From the NCBI GenBank assembly GCA_964019695.1, contig OZ026521.1, forward strand, positions 33,949,601-34,013,600: a DNA stretch of 64,000 nt, in the 5' to 3' direction. Shown piece after piece: positions 30,601-43,139 of the stretch (position 1 is its first letter; the number at the start of each line of letters is the position of its first letter). Source of the stretch: Loripinus fragilis (taxonomy: Eukaryota > Mollusca > Bivalvia > Lucinida > Lucinidae). Made by a program: the position numbers and the translations under genes. The notes under the pieces were generated by a model. That model was not told the DNA's origin and searched no databases. It saw nothing but the letters and a program-made list of their open reading frames with translations.

Positions 30601-31196
30601 CACATAAGATTTTGGATTCAATTTGTACGTGTCGCATTTACGAGCACCAAAGACACAGCCTCACCGTATATCTTTAAGAGAAGTTTCGTTTCCATGCCAA
30701 TTCATTTGTAGGTATTGTTTCTTTTATTTATTATGTCTAACTTATTTTACAGAGGGGGGGGGTGCGGGCGGATTCCAATTTGTCTATTTTAAAAGAAGCT
30801 AAGAAAAATTATATGGGCCAGTTCATTTTTCCAGGGGGGTGGGGGTCTATTTGCTTATTCCTATGCCAAAAAAAATACACAATACTTTGGTGGCTACATT
30901 TAATATTATGGCAATTATTATATCGTTTAAATAAATATGATTTTTCAAATAATATGAGTTGACTGAGATGACACATTTTTTTCTCATTTCGTTGAAATGT
31001 CTTTTCTAACATCCAGATTTACCGTCAATTTAGTTGTAGAAAAAAAAACCTTTATGAATGCATCAGCTCTTATAACAACATGAAAAAATAGATAATTTTG
31101 AAAATTAAAGGGAGGTAAAGTTAGTCAAGACAAGTATGGATATATATAAATATGTGGTATCATTTCGTACTACCACTGACCCAGTAAATACATGAA
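30601..31196. other. Intronic stretch, no gene seen
   Basis: Low-complexity G-runs at about 30754 and 30836, AT-rich elsewhere. Overlapping opposed short ORFs at 30762-31012 show no domain. Confidence 0.45.
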
Positions 31197-31442
31197 ATCG
31201 AGCCGTGCCATGAAATTTCCAACACTGTGGTATGTGCGATCAGCAAGGCTTAGACCAGCAAGCGCATATGGACAGTCTGGTCAGAGCCTTTGCTAGTTGC
31301 TTGAATATTCTACGTCTGTTAAGCTACTGATCAAACATCACTAGAACTGCCTAAGCTTAAAAGGAGGATACACAGTCAGGCTCATCTGAGTCTATTCATG
31401 TCAAAACGCCACATTGTTGGAAATCACGTGTTGCAGCTCATA
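31197..31442. mobile_element. GAGCCGTGACATG MITE, copy 1
   Basis: Left end gagccgtgccatgaaatttc, right end ggaaatcacgtgttgcagct; the ends are inverted repeats. The interior has gtatgtgcgatcagcaaggc and gcatatggacagtctggtca. About 245 bp. Two more copies lie side by side at 56222-56462 and 56624-56863. Confidence 0.75.
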
Positions 31443-31471
31443 TATTGATGTGTCCATGCTTGGCAGGAGTC

Positions 31472-31788
31472 CATGCGCAGAATCAGGAATTTTATTCAGG
31501 GGGGGGGGGTCCAGGTCCGACGGCCGGAAAACAGTCTGGACAACGTCATTTTTTTTTTGCTTTGTCTTTTTATAGTCCTGAACTTATTTTACAGTTAGCA
31601 GAGGGAGTCCAATGGTTTTATTACAGAGAAAACTATATTTATTTTTCTAAGGATCCAGAGGGGGTCCAGAATTTTCCAGGGGGAGGGGGTCTAACTTTTT
31701 CCTTATGTTAATTTCTAAAGAAACCCATAGAACTTGTGATTTTCCAGGGGATCCCGACCCCCTTTCCCCCCTCTGGATCCGCACATGC
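31472..31788. mobile_element. GGATCCAG-end MITE, copy 2
   Basis: The left end catgcgcagaatcagg is diverged; the right end cctctggatccgcacatg is good. The interior contains G-runs and gggggtccagaattttcc. Short frames inside are repeat-derived. Confidence 0.55.
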
Positions 31789-31996
31789 CTGAATGTGAGG
31801 CAGGAAGGGTCAAATATTTCATAGATAATTCATAGGGAGAATTTCGTGGTAGGAAAAATCATCCACAACACCGTTTGTAGCGAGTGCTACTTGCACGGGA
31901 GAAACTATTATTTCCGATAAAATATGTGCGCCCTCTGGCGTCAAAATTTTTAGCATATTCACATTCGTATTATGACAACCTAGTTTTGTCTTTTTA

Positions 31997-33050
31997 TCCC
32001 CCGACCCGAAAAGGATCGGGGGATATAGCGATCAGCCTGGCGTCCGTCCGTCTGTCCGTCTGTCCGTCTGTCCGTCTGTCCGTCCGTCTGTCCGTCCGTA
32101 GACAAAAGCTTGTGCGCTCAATAACTTTTATACCCTTTGAGATATTTTGATAATATTTGGTAGGCATGTATATCGGGTCAAGACGGTGTGTCGCGTGCAA
32201 GAATGGTTGCTCTCCCTTGCTGGCCTTTTGAGTTATCTCTCTTGAATGAACTTTATGAGGGGAAGCTTGTGCACTCAATAACTTTTATACCCTTTGAGAT
32301 ATTTTGATAATATTTGGTAGGCATGTATATCGGGTCAAGACGGTGTGTCGCGTGCAAGAATGGTTGCTCTCCCTTGCTGGCCTTTTGAGTTATCTCTCTT
32401 GAATGAACTTTATAAGGGAAAGCTTGTGCGCTCAATAACTTTCATACCCTTTGAGATATTTTGATAATATTTGGTAGGCATGTATATCGGGTCAAGACGG
32501 TGTGTCGCGTGCAAGAATGGTTACTCTCCTTTAATGGACTTTTGAGCTATCTCCCTTGAGTGAAATTTAAATTTTATAGGGGGAAGCATGTGCACTTTAT
32601 AACTTTAATACCCTTTGAGATATTTTGATAATATTTGGCATGCATGTATATCAGGTGAAGACGGTGTGTTGCGTGCAAGAATGGTTGCTCTCCTTTAATG
32701 TTTTTTGAGTTATCTCCCTTGATTGAACTTTATAGGGGGAAGCTTGTGCGCTCAATAACTTTAATATCCTTTGAGATTTTTTGATAATATATGGTATATA
32801 TGTATAATAGGTCAAGGGGGTGTCTTGCATTCAAGAATTGTTGTTCTCCCTTGCTGGACTTATAAGTTATCTCCCTTGAATGAACTTTATAGGAGGAAGC
32901 TTGTGAATTTAAAGGTAAAAATGAAATCTCTACAGTCAGCCTTCCACTTTTGTTCGCAGTGACACTCAGTATTATCACATCAAATATATATACTAGGTTG
33001 GCTGCTTGTAACTGCATATCAATTACTTTTTGGTCGGGGGATTTGCCATC
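31997..33050 (+). repeat. Tandem array, 157-bp unit, with CCCCCGAC hairpin head
   Basis: Starts with a hairpin (tcccccgacccgaaaaggat then cgggggata) and a tccgtctg/tccgtccg simple repeat (32043-32099). Five units of 156-164 bp start at aagc 32106, 32263, 32420, 32584 and 32740, with a shortened sixth at 32897. Each unit contains cctttgagatattttgataa and tcgggtcaagacggtgtgt. The first two to three units are nearly identical. It ends at ggtcgggggatttgccatct. A relative of the head is at 35017-35100. The opposed ORFs here are array artefacts. Confidence 0.85.
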
Positions 33051-33267
33051 TCCTCTGATGGCTATTTTTACAACTTAGTATTGTCTTTTCACAATCTAGT
33101 TATGCCTTTTGAAAACCAAGAAATGACATGTTCTGAATGAAACTACTAGTAAATAAAAATTGGTATGATATAATGACACAATTAACAAAATAAAACTAGA
33201 CTATTGACTTAAAAAGTCTAACATGTATGCAAAGAATTATGTCGGATAATCCCTTCCATATTTACAG

Positions 33268-33428
33268 CCATGTGGAAAGCTACACAACCAGAGAAGACCC
33301 TCGTGATGACCCAGACTACATTGAACCACCGAAGCCACGTGATATTGAACTCATCAGGGATCCACAGAAAGGGTTCGGATTTGTTGCTGGCAGCGAGAAA
33401 CCAGTTGTTGTTAGGTTTGTCACAGAAG
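33268..33428 (+). CDS. FRMPD4: FRMPD4-like gene, exon with WW tail and PDZ start
   Basis: The exon begins after ccatatttacag and ends before gtaaat. Its first base completes the Asn codon begun at 6108-6109. The translation runs HVESYTTREDPRDDPDY, then RDIELIRDPQKGFGFVAG, then SEKPVVVRFVTEG. The first part is the end of the WW region, including the conserved DDP. The second holds the PDZ carboxylate-binding loop in the form GFGF. GFGFVAGSEKPVVVR is close to vertebrate FRMPD4/FRMPD3. The PDZ domain binds C-termini of membrane receptors and scaffold partners. The donor leaves one base (G) for the next exon. A TTAA-flanked MITE begins about 23 bp past the donor. An ATG at 33227 lies upstream of the acceptor and is not needed. 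Confidence 0.94.
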
Positions 33429-33451
33429 GTAAATATGGTCTAGGCTGTTAA

Positions 33452-33670
33452 CCCTTTAGGCCATAATAACGCCTTTTGACTCCTTTGAAATATCGTATAT
33501 TTGAAAATATTTGCTCCATTTTCCATAATAATTTCAAAAGTATTAAAAAAAAAATTACTTAAACATTTCTTGAATTTTTTTCAATGTTGTCAAAAAATAG
33601 AAAATGATGTCATGATCTAAAATAGCCTATGGAGTAAAGGCTTAACTCAAACTGCTGATGACTGAAAGGG
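33452..33670. mobile_element. TTAA-type MITE next to PDZ exon donor
   Basis: TTAA at 33448-33451 and 33671-33674, ends ccctttaggcc and gactgaaaggg. It starts 23 bp after the gtaaat donor of the PDZ exon. A related copy in reverse lies at about 34021-34240 (cccttttctccataggctat; ttgctccattttccataata shared), so this 1.4-kb intron can fold back on itself. Confidence 0.7.
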
Positions 33671-34020
33671 TTAAAAATTGTCTTAAATACAATTTTAAAC
33701 ACACATGCACACCTGCATGTCTTTTTTTTAGGTATGAAGATTTGTCCATTTCCATACTTTGTGTATGGTACGTCAACAAATTCTGATATTTTTTGTCTAC
33801 AGGCATATGAATTCTTGTTTCGTAAACTTATGCTAGTTTTCAAATACATCCTATCTGGTGTTTCATGTTACTGAGATATTGCATTTATCTTGCTAATCAA
33901 TGTTAATATGTTGGCATTTAACATTTATGAGCAGCATTAATTTCATGCTCGACAGAGTTGAGCCTGAAAAAAGTTTTATAACCTCAGGCCAGTTTGAAAA
34001 TGTTTTCTGCTGCAAATTAA

Positions 34021-34240
34021 CCCTTTTCTCCATAGGCTATATTTTTAGATCATGACATCATTTTCTATTTTTAGTCAACATTAAAAAAAATCAAGAAAAA
34101 ATTTAGTAAAGTTTTGAATACTTTTGAAAATATTATGGAAAATGGAGCATTTGCAAAGGAGCAAATGCTCCATTTTCCATAATATTTTCAGATACATAGT
34201 ATTTCAGAGGCGTCAAAAGGTGTTATCATGGAGTAATAAT
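34021..34240. mobile_element. Reverse relative of the TTAA-type MITE
   Basis: Left end ttaa then cccttttctccatagg. It contains a strong local palindrome, aatattatggaaaatggagc with gctccattttccataatatt (about 34130-34187). The right end is not flanked by a clear TTAA. Opposite orientation to 33452-33670. Confidence 0.6.
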
Positions 34241-34492
34241 GTATCTGTCATATTCCATTTTCTTTCTCTAACTTTGATGGATATATTAAATGAAGTTCCA
34301 AATATTCTGCTTTTTGTGTCTTCTGCGAAGCATGGCAGACACATAGGGATCATGTCTCTGTCCGCGTCATCATTTGTGTCGTCGTCATTGTCAGTGACGT
34401 CACACTTTTGGTTTCCGAAGAGATGCATCAATTTCATTCAAAGTTTTCAGAAGGATTAAGCATTGTAAAATATAGCTGAAGTTCAAATTTGG

Positions 34493-34705
34493 TAGGGAGC
34501 GCAGTGGCTCAGTGGTAGAGTGCTTGACTCCAGATTGAGGGGTTGCGGGTTCAAGCCTCACCGGCGGAGCTGCATTGTGTCCTTGAGCCAGACACATTAA
34601 TCTCTGCTTAGTACTGGTTCAAACCCAGGAAGACCCAACCCGACATAAGTGAAAAAAATTTGGCAGGGACATAAAGAATCAAATCAAACAAACAAAACAA
34701 ACAAA
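34493..34705 (+). mobile_element. tRNA-derived SINE in the short PDZ intron
   Basis: Starts tagggagcgcagtggctcag, has box B gcgggttcaagcctc, the body cttagtactggttcaaaccc and the end gggacataaagaatcaaatc with a caaa tail. The 13-bp duplication agttcaaatttgg (34480-34492) versus agttcgaatttgg (34706-34718) differs at one base. It lies 150 bp before the next PDZ exon. Confidence 0.92.
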
Positions 34706-34807
34706 AGTTCGAATTTGGAGATCATCTTAATACTTTTGACTGAGTTATGGCCCTTTTTTTACTTGAAATTTAACTTTGAAAAAAAAGCAGATGACAAAAA
34801 ATAGTGA

Positions 34808-34960
<153 letters not shown>

Positions 34961-35016
34961 TAAGGCAGATGGCACTTAAACAACACCCTCAAGCATAAGT
35001 ACAGTAAGTTTTTTTA

Positions 35017-35260
35017 TCCCCTGACGAAGTCGGAGGAATATAGTTTTGGCATCGTCCGTGCTTCCGTCCGTCCGTCCATTATGTCCGTCCGTCCGGAACC
35101 ATATCTCAGTACCTATTGGTCAGATTTGATTCATTCTTGGTACAAATGATAAGTACCATGGACTCTCAAACATCCAATAAGTTTGGTCAAAATCAACCCC
35201 TTAACACTTGAGTTATTGCCCTTGTTTTAGTATAGGCAATTATAAGGCAAAACCTATATT
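35017..35260 (+). repeat. CCCCTGACGAAGTC hairpin head with TCCG repeat
   Basis: tatcccctgacgaagtcgga followed by ggaatatag and a tccgtccgtccg run, then aaccatatctcagtacctat. The same architecture as 31997-32100 (hairpin, gatatag, TCCG repeat), so it belongs to the same broad family. Confidence 0.55.
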
Positions 35261-35261
35261 A

Positions 35262-35400
35262 CGGTAAATGTTCTAAAATTACGAACACTAAAAAATAATT
35301 AATTTTTCCGCTGTTCGTAATTTTAAAAATTACGTTTATGAAAAAATACCAGTGTTCGAAATTTTAGAATGTGGACTTTATCAGGAGAAAAACGGTATAT
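35262..35400. mobile_element. TTCGTAATTTTAGA inverted-repeat MITE, copy 1
   Basis: Left end acggtaaatgttctaaaatt, right end gaaattttagaatg; gttcgtaattttaaaaatt lies inside. A second copy is at about 44265-44408. Confidence 0.6.
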
Positions 35401-35404
35401 AGTA

Positions 35405-37075
35405 CTGCAGATCTCAAGGCTGTCAGAGGGGTCTACTGGTCAGATCTTTGCAACATCTAGTGTTATATACCAAATGAAAATGTGGGGTCTCTAGTTTTTA
35501 AAAGTTGTTGATGACACCTCTGATTCTGAGTACTAACCGAGTTATCTCCCCTTGAATTACCCCACCCATTTTGATCATATTATAAGAGGTTATGATCATT
35601 AGCTTGTAAAATAAATTAATTGAAGAATCCAGGAAGAAAAATATACCCATCATTACTCAAAACGGTACTTGAAAAAGTAGAAAAGTGAAGTTTTGATCAG
35701 AGAAATGGGCTTTTGAACTGTTTTGTTGGTCTTTTAAAGTTAAATTATGTGTTAAAACTCCATTGAATAAAAATATATGTGAAACTTTCAATTTAAGAAT
35801 CTGCCCATTAGTGGCATGTCCTTAGAAATGACTAAAAATTTAAAGAACACTTATTTATCTATCTTATCAGGATTTCTAGATTCCAATTTCTGTATACGGA
35901 ATGCTCTGGGAGCAATAATAAGAATGTAAATACCCCACCCACCTATTACTACTGCAGATCTCATGGCTGTTTGAGGGTGACCTTGGTCATATTTTGCTAA
36001 CATCTGGTGTCATGTACATGTACATATACCAGGCAAAAATGTAGAGTCTCTAGTAAATAGAAATAGTTGATGACACCGCTGATTCTGAGTACTAACCGAG
36101 TTATCTCCCCTTGAATTACCCCACCCATTTTGATCATATTATAAGAGGTTATGATCATTAGTTTGTTAAATAATTGAGATGAAACATTCAGTAAGAAAAA
36201 AAATGTCCATCATTGCTCATAACCGTACTTGAAAAAGTAGAAAAGTTAAGTTTTAGTCAGAGAAATGGGCTTTCAAACTTTTTTGTTCGTCTTTAAAAGT
36301 AAATTTGGTGTCAAAACTTCTCTGAATAAAAATATAATTTTGAAACTTTCAATTTAAGAATCTGTACATTAGTGTTTTGTCCTTAGAAAAGACTAAGAAT
36401 TTAAAGAACACTTCTTAAGCTATGTAATCAGGGTTTCTAGATTACAATTTCTGTATACAGATATGCTTTGGGGACAATACTAAGCATGTAAATACCCCAC
36501 CCACCTATTACTACTGCAGATCTCAGGGCTGTTTGAGGGTGAACTTGGTCAAATTTTGCTAACATCTTGTGTCATATACATGTACATGTACCAAACAAAA
36601 ATGTAGAGTCTCTAGTAAATAAAAGCAGTTGATGACACCGCTGATTTTGAGTACTGACCGAGTTAAGTTCCCTTGATAACCCCACCCATTTTGTTCATAT
36701 TATGAGAGATTATGAGTGTCAGTTTTGGAATATAATCAAAATCATGCATTCAGGAAATAAATATAGCCATCACTATTCATGACAGCACTTGAAGAAGTAA
36801 ATAAATTAAGTTTTAGTCAGAGAAAAAGGGTTTGGAACTATTTTCTTCGTATATTATAGTAATATCCTATTTCAAAACCCAGCTGCTTTGAATAAACATA
36901 TATTAGAAACTTTCAACTAAAGAAACTGCCCGCTAGATTTATGTCTTTAAAAATGAATAATAATCTAAAGATCAGTGCCTCAGTTATGGCAACAGGGTTT
37001 CTAGATTCTAATTTCTACAAATAGAATGCTCTGGGGCAACTACTAGCATGTAAATACCCCACCCACCTATAAGAT
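35405..37075 (+). repeat. Tandem array, about 560-bp unit, three copies
   Basis: Units begin near 35405, 35950 and 36512 with tactactgcagatctcaggg and end in accccacccacctattacta. Shared blocks include gactaaccgagttatctccc-like sequence, ccacccattttgatcatatt, cttgaaaaagtagaaaag and gaaactttcaatttaagaat. Divergence increases towards the third unit. No coding frame. Confidence 0.85.
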
Positions 37076-37545
37076 GAGGTGAAAACGCTAACATTGATAA
37101 AAGTCTTATGATACTAAATCACACAAATTTTTATAGCCTAAATACGGAGAGAATAATTTCTTACAGTGTAACTGTATTGCAAGAGCATTCACACGATCTT
37201 TCTTAAGATTGTCAAGCACACCCAAGAAAATCATTTTAGGTCATTAGTGGCACCAATAACCATAACTCTTGCAAGGCTAAACACAATTTACCTAATAACT
37301 TGAATATATGCTATCATTTATACCTGAAACTTACTGGGGCTAATATACTTAGTACGCCAAACACAGTTATAATGCATTAAAATATCTAGATATTCTAGGA
37401 AGAGTTACTGCCCTTGATTATTTTTACCATTGTTTTGTATGGAAAATGCAGTAAAATAATAATAGCTCAATAAGCTAAATTTGAAAAATTATTTTCTAAA
37501 TAGGATTAAATCTATCCTGAACCAATACTATGCCAAACTGCAGAT
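37076..37545. other. Intronic spacer
   Basis: AT-rich sequence between the 560-bp array and the foldback element; nothing recognised. Confidence 0.4.
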
Positions 37546-38129
37546 CAAAGGGGGTATGTGCATTAAGAGGCTATTTTGGCCCCCCTATGAGGTCAAAAAA
37601 TAAAATTTGCTCTTCAAAAGTTTCTTCTTATTAGTTTATTAGAACAATAGCCAAAGTGTAAAGTTCTCGTATTGATTCGACTTTTACGGTTGCTATGGTA
37701 ACCAAAATGGCCGCCAAAATAGGCTGGAAATAGGAAAATGACCATTTTGAGCAAATTTGAGACATGTAACAGAGGAATTAATATAGAGCACAAGCAAATA
37801 CCAAAAAAAAATTTAACAGATGATGAGAATTATCACGGCACATAATATATTAAAAGTTTTTTTTGTATTTGCTTGTGCTGATATCTTATTCTTAAAAACT
37901 CGGTCTCCAAAAGGCTCAAATTTGGCCTAGAATAGCAATTTCTCTATTTTAAGCCTATTTTTTAGCCATTTTGGTTACCATAGCAACCGGTAAAAGGAAA
38001 ATAAAGGCCAGAATTTTACACTTGGGCTATTCTTCTAACAAAACACTAGGATGAGATTGGTGAAAAGCAACTTTCAGTTTTTTGCTCTAGAGGGGGCAAA
38101 AAAAGCCCCTTAATGCATGTACCCTTTTG
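37546..38129. mobile_element. Foldback element, 584 bp
   Basis: Nearly the whole element is two inverted arms. Left: ggggtatgtgcattaagagg, gttgctatggtaaccaaaat, gagcacaagcaaatac. Right: gtatttgcttgtgctgatat, ttggttaccatagcaacc, ccccttaatgcatgtaccc. The spacer is only about 30 bp. There is no ORF. It would form a very long stem in RNA or single-stranded DNA. Confidence 0.8.
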
Positions 38130-39400
38130 TTTCTGCTACATATTTCTATTTTTTGAACCACGAGTTGTTGTCCCTTAATGGCAAGACTCACACATAGAAA
38201 ATGGATCTATAATCGAATTTTCCTCCAATAACTTGCTTACTGAGGATCTGATTGCAATAAATTATACGAGACATTTGGTTTTACACATCATTACAGCATC
38301 TTTTGTATTGCTTTAGCGATATAAAATATTGTATGGAACATGCATTATTGCCCTTGATTTTGCGTCGTTTTAAGATTTAAAATCAATATAATAGGCCTTA
38401 TAAATAAATGAATCAATGGTCCCAAAATATTGGTGAAATATTGAAATTTCCTTCATTTTATGTAATTTGATGACGTTTGCATGTGTCTTCCTGTATCACC
38501 AAACATAAATGTGTATCTGCATTTTATTCTTTCATCAAATCAGAGTAAATGATCATTGACAAAGTGGGTGAGGTACAAATATACTGACAATCTTAATGGC
38601 TTCATATTTCATTAGAAATGATGGCTATTCTAAATCTAAACAGTATGTAGCTTTTAAGTTTTCTATATACAGATATTATGTATCATTTTCCTGCTTTGCT
38701 TAGATTTTTGTCTATGTTTTGGAAAACTCTTATGCTTTTTTGTATTTTGTTAGTTTTAGGTACCCTAATACTTTAGATAAACCAAATTAATTTGCTAAAC
38801 ATCCTTTTCAGGACGACCCTGCAAAACATACTGTAACCTACAGATTATTTCATTAACCTCAAATGATAACCTTACTAACTCACATTTTCTCGTCAAAAGT
38901 CCGCTCTATAAATTAACAATGAGCTGTTTTTAGTCTTTCTTACTCAGAAATAAATGTACTTTAATTTCATACCACTTTCAATTACCTTATTGCAATTGAA
39001 GTTATAAATTATTCATATTTTTCCAAGAACATGTTTCTAAAATACACCAAATAAACAGGGCCTGCAAATGGTTGACATTTTTTCTATCAGATCTAGATTA
39101 TAACACACCAAGATGTAGACAAAATATTGTATGTGTTGAATCTGAAGTCATTAATAGTGATGACAGTACAATCAAATTATGTTGAACTTGTCCAGTTCTC
39201 AGAAAATTTAGCATATACAGTATGTATGATGTTTCTCTTATGGCAACGTTTATAAAATGGAAACCTCACAGTACTTTGATGTTATTCGCGTTTGTATTCC
39301 AAAAAGGTGACAACAATAAAGCATAATAAAAGAGAACCACCGGACGATACTACATTGTTCTAGAACTTAAGTGGTTCCAGAGAAGATTTTTTATGTTTTA
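38130..39400. other. Intronic stretch, no gene seen
   Basis: 1.3 kb of AT-rich sequence. No ORF above chance, no repeat with a partner elsewhere in the window, and no splice-flanked coding segment was recognised. Confidence 0.45.
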
Positions 39401-39419
39401 ACTATACAAGCCAATGTAA

Positions 39420-40440
39420 AACATGTGATCCCCCTGGGTGGAGCCATTTATGAATAAACTTGGAAGCTCCAGGCCTTGTGGGTTAAACAAGAAGGGTTTT
39501 GTGTTTTATTTAAATAAATCTATGTAGCCTTCGTGGCTTGTTTTTGTCTGCACGGCCATTATTTGAACAGACTCAGTGGAAGTCTACTTTGTGATGCTAC
39601 ATACTAAATATAATGGTGTTGGGCCATGTGGTTTCAGACAATATTGTTATTTATATTTGCTGTAAAAAACTATATAAAACCAAGGGCCATAATTTGAACA
39701 AACTTGGTAAAGTAGCACTAGGTGACACTACAACTCTGTGAATATTGTTTTATGTTTTCCCTATTAAAGCCTATGTAAAAAACGTGGCTCCCAGGATGGG
39801 TCCATTTTGGCAACATGGGCATAATTTTAACAAACCTGGTGGAGGGGTCTACTAGATGATACAAATACCAATTATCAAGGCTGTATGCCAAGTGGTTCCA
39901 GACAAGAAGACTTGTTATGTGTACCCTATATAAACCTATGGAAAACATGTGAATCTGGAGCGGGCCACAATTGGCCCTAGGACCATAATTTTAACAAAAT
40001 TAGTAGAGGTCTACTAGATGATGCTACATATTTAATATCAAGGCTCAAATGGTTTCAGACAATATTTTTTCATGTTTCCCATTTTAGAAAAAGCAAGTGA
40101 GTATGGTCAAGAAATACCAAAATCACACTCTACAGATCAACCCATGGCCTATGTAAAACATGTGAACCCAGAGGCGGGACATTTTGTGGCCCCATTGGCA
40201 TAATTTGAGCAAAAAGAAAATATCTACTAGATAATCATACACAAAATATCAAGGCTATGAGCTTTGTGGTTTCAGACAAGAAGATTTTTAAAGTTTTCGA
40301 AAATCTATTTTTACCCAGGTGATCTAGATATACTATTTCATCAATATTAAAGAGGGCCATATAAGGACCATTTCTGTCAGCCAAATTTGATTAAATTCAA
40401 GCCATTATTTTAGGGTGAGATATCGTTTGAAGCAATTGTT
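39420..40440 (+). repeat. Degenerate tandem repeat, about 120-bp unit
   Basis: Recurring blocks: ggtttcagacaagaagattt, tatgtaaaacatgtgaaccc, gggccattttggcaac, cataatttgaacaaa and ctactagatgatgctac, in six to eight diverged units, with a 60-bp fragment of another repeat at 40090-40150. Short frames inside have no coding meaning. Confidence 0.7.
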
Positions 40441-40544
40441 GATAACGCACGACGGACAACATACATCCACTATCACAATAGCTCACTTTGAGCTTATGAC
40501 TCAGGTGGGCTTATAAAATATAGACTAAATATTGTGATTTTAAA

Positions 40545-41100
40545 TATGTCTATTTGACCTTGACCCTTGACATTTAAATATGTCATAACAAATTTTAACT
40601 CTGACATACAAAGAGTGTAGACTATTACTTATTTTGATAAAACAACATTGACGAAATATGGCAATTGAACTATTTCAATATAGATAAAGATTCTTTTTAT
40701 GAAAAGTTCGCATTTTCCTTTTGCATTGACACTATTTGCAAACAGACACACGGACAAACACAGGTTTTGGTACATGTATCATTGATATTGATAATTTATT
40801 TTAAATGTTGTTTTCCAACCAATACCATACAAGTCATAACACTATTGTATTAACGTGTCCTTATGAATAAATGCAATGCTCTAGACCAACTGTATGCAGC
40901 ATATGCATAATCCTATATAACGTGTGTGTACGGTTCAAGGGCCTTAACTGTGTAAGTACTCACCTTCGACGAAGTCATTAGCTGGATTCTGAAGTCGTAC
41001 ATACGGACAAATATTTTGGTATATATGACGCTTGATGCTAGCACAATCTTACCAGCAAAGTTCATAAGGAGAGGAATTCTGGCCAGTCGTATGTGGTAGT
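40545..41100 (+). repeat. Diverged direct duplication, copy 1
   Basis: About 555 bp from tatttgaccttgaccctt through cacacggacaaacacagg and gtacggttcaagggccttaa to ggagaggaattctggccagt. Matches 41331-41880 in order at an estimated 70-80 percent. Confidence 0.75.
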
Positions 41101-41330
41101 ATAAAGCGGTTATCATCTTGACTCTTGACGTGCTTCAAACTGAGGCCGTTACGGAATAGCTCACGCCTCGCTTGATTGGGGGTATTTATTCCCCTTTGGT
41201 GGCAAAGAATATGTGGAATTTAAGTACGTAAGACTAGTACTTATAAGTTAAGCTTCAAACAGGCACAAACTATACTTTTACTAATAAACAGATACATAAA
41301 ATACGCATTTTTGTGATTTTGGGGGGGGGG

Positions 41331-41880
41331 GGTATGCCTATTTGACCTTGACCTTTGACCTTGAGAAAGATCACAACTTGATTTGAAGCTTGACCTAAAA
41401 CAAGTGTATGCTGTTGCTTACCTTGATGAAAAAAAAAGATGAAACATGCATTTTGAACTAAGTTATGGTTAAAAATTGTGTTTATGAAATATTAGCATTG
41501 CCCTTTTACATTGACACTATTTACAAAAAGACACACGGACAAACATACCTTTAGGTATCGTACATGTTGAAACTATATTTCAATGTTGTTTTCTAATCCA
41601 ATACAATATAAATCATAAAAATATTTCAATTATGTATGCTTATAAGAAATAAATGCAATGCTATCTGCCAACTGTATGCAAAATTCTAATAATCTGTTAT
41701 AATGGGTATGTACGGTTCAAGGGCCGTAACTCTGTTAGTACTCATCAGCGACGATGTCATCAACCGGATTCTGAAGCTGGACATACAAACAAACATTTTG
41801 GTATATGTCACTAGATGTTGCACCGATCTGACCAGTAAAGTCCTTAAGGAGAGGACTTTTGGCCAGTCGTCTGCTGTACT
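41331..41880 (+). repeat. Diverged direct duplication, copy 2
   Basis: Second copy, from ctatttgaccttgaccttt to gagaggacttttggccagtc. The two copies are separated by about 230 bp. Opposed short frames (40913-41116, 41702-41896) are the same repeat segment read on opposite strands and are not genes. Confidence 0.75.
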
Positions 41881-41889
41881 AATATATGC

Positions 41890-42633
41890 ATGTTAAAATG
41901 TGGTAGAAAACACGGCGATATGACTGCGCTATCTACTCATTTTTTTCTTTTCTTTAATCTTATTAAAACCGCCGCTATATTCATGCGGACTGAGTCAGTA
42001 AAATGCCCAGCGCGTGCGGTATTCGCCAAGTCGAGAGCCAGGCACGTGCATATTATGTCACTCAATTTACTTACAAGTCATAAAAGTCCACTGATTTAAA
42101 CTATTCGATAAACAGGGTCTCCTATGTTCACTCGCCTCGGACTAACGGTGAATCACTACACTATTTCGTTCTTCCTTTCCAGTTAATATTGTACTCAAGA
42201 ATTGAAACCGCTGGACATCTCGTACGATCAGATTTTTTGCAAAGATCTACACAAACTTTGAAATACGTAGACGAGTTCCCAGAGTAAAAAAATCTGGCGA
42301 AATTCAAAAAGAACACATGCATCTCTCTCTCTCTCTCTACTTGTCGATCCGCCGATGGAATGTTTACTTTGATGTTTGCAAACACGGTTTAGATCCAGAT
42401 CAGACCCGAATGGTATTCAGAATAGAATGTTTCGTCAATTTAAAAATGTGTGCATACGGTAGAAAGTACGCAAAGCGTTACATGTAAAAGCCGACGCGCA
42501 CGATAAGTTTGGGTTTTGGGTCCTCAGTCATCGGAAGCAGTTGTAAAACAAGATAGGTTGACTGACCTAAACATTGCGTTTCGATATTCTAAGAAACCAA
42601 GCCAAAACAAAAGATTCTTGTGCAAACACCGTG

Positions 42634-42685
<52 letters not shown>

Positions 42686-42842
42686 ACGACCTGCTATCAA
42701 AGTTTGAAAACAGTTTGGGTCTAGAAGATCGTCCGACGTAGCTGATCAGGGGCAAACATGCATACCAAGAGTTATAATCTAGTCCGACTTTGCGTCCGCT
42801 GAAAGGAACATTTCAGACAAGTACCTTCTTTCAGATGCATGC
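41890..42842. other. Intronic stretch with two CT microsatellites
   Basis: Pure ct repeats at 42322-42338 and tc repeats at 42637-42679. A diverged GATC-type repeat (gtttagatccagatcagacc at about 42385) lies between them. No gene supported. Confidence 0.5.
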
Positions 42843-43084
42843 CATGGGCGGATCCAGAGGGGGGACAGGGGGTCCGGACCCCCCTGAAAAATCACAAAAA
42901 TATAGGGTTTCCAAGCAATATTGATCCGGATCCCCTAAAATCACAAAGCTACCAAGCCAGCATTCAATGGTGGGCCATTATCGACAATGGCGTTTCGCTG
43001 ATGGGCCGATGGTGGTCCATTTTTAGTGGCATTTCGGTCCTCTATCACTACCCCCTCTGACTAAATGTTCTGGATCAGCGCATG
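42843..43084. mobile_element. GGATCCAG-end MITE, copy 3
   Basis: Left catgggcggatccagagggg, right tgttctggatcagcgcatg. The interior has gggggtccggacccccctg, accaagccagcattcaatgg and gcgtttcgctgatgggccga. Confidence 0.7.
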
Positions 43085-43139
43085 CATGCAGTGCGTGTGA
43101 ACCGGCTCGATTGAAATTAAACTGTCGACGGACATAATT

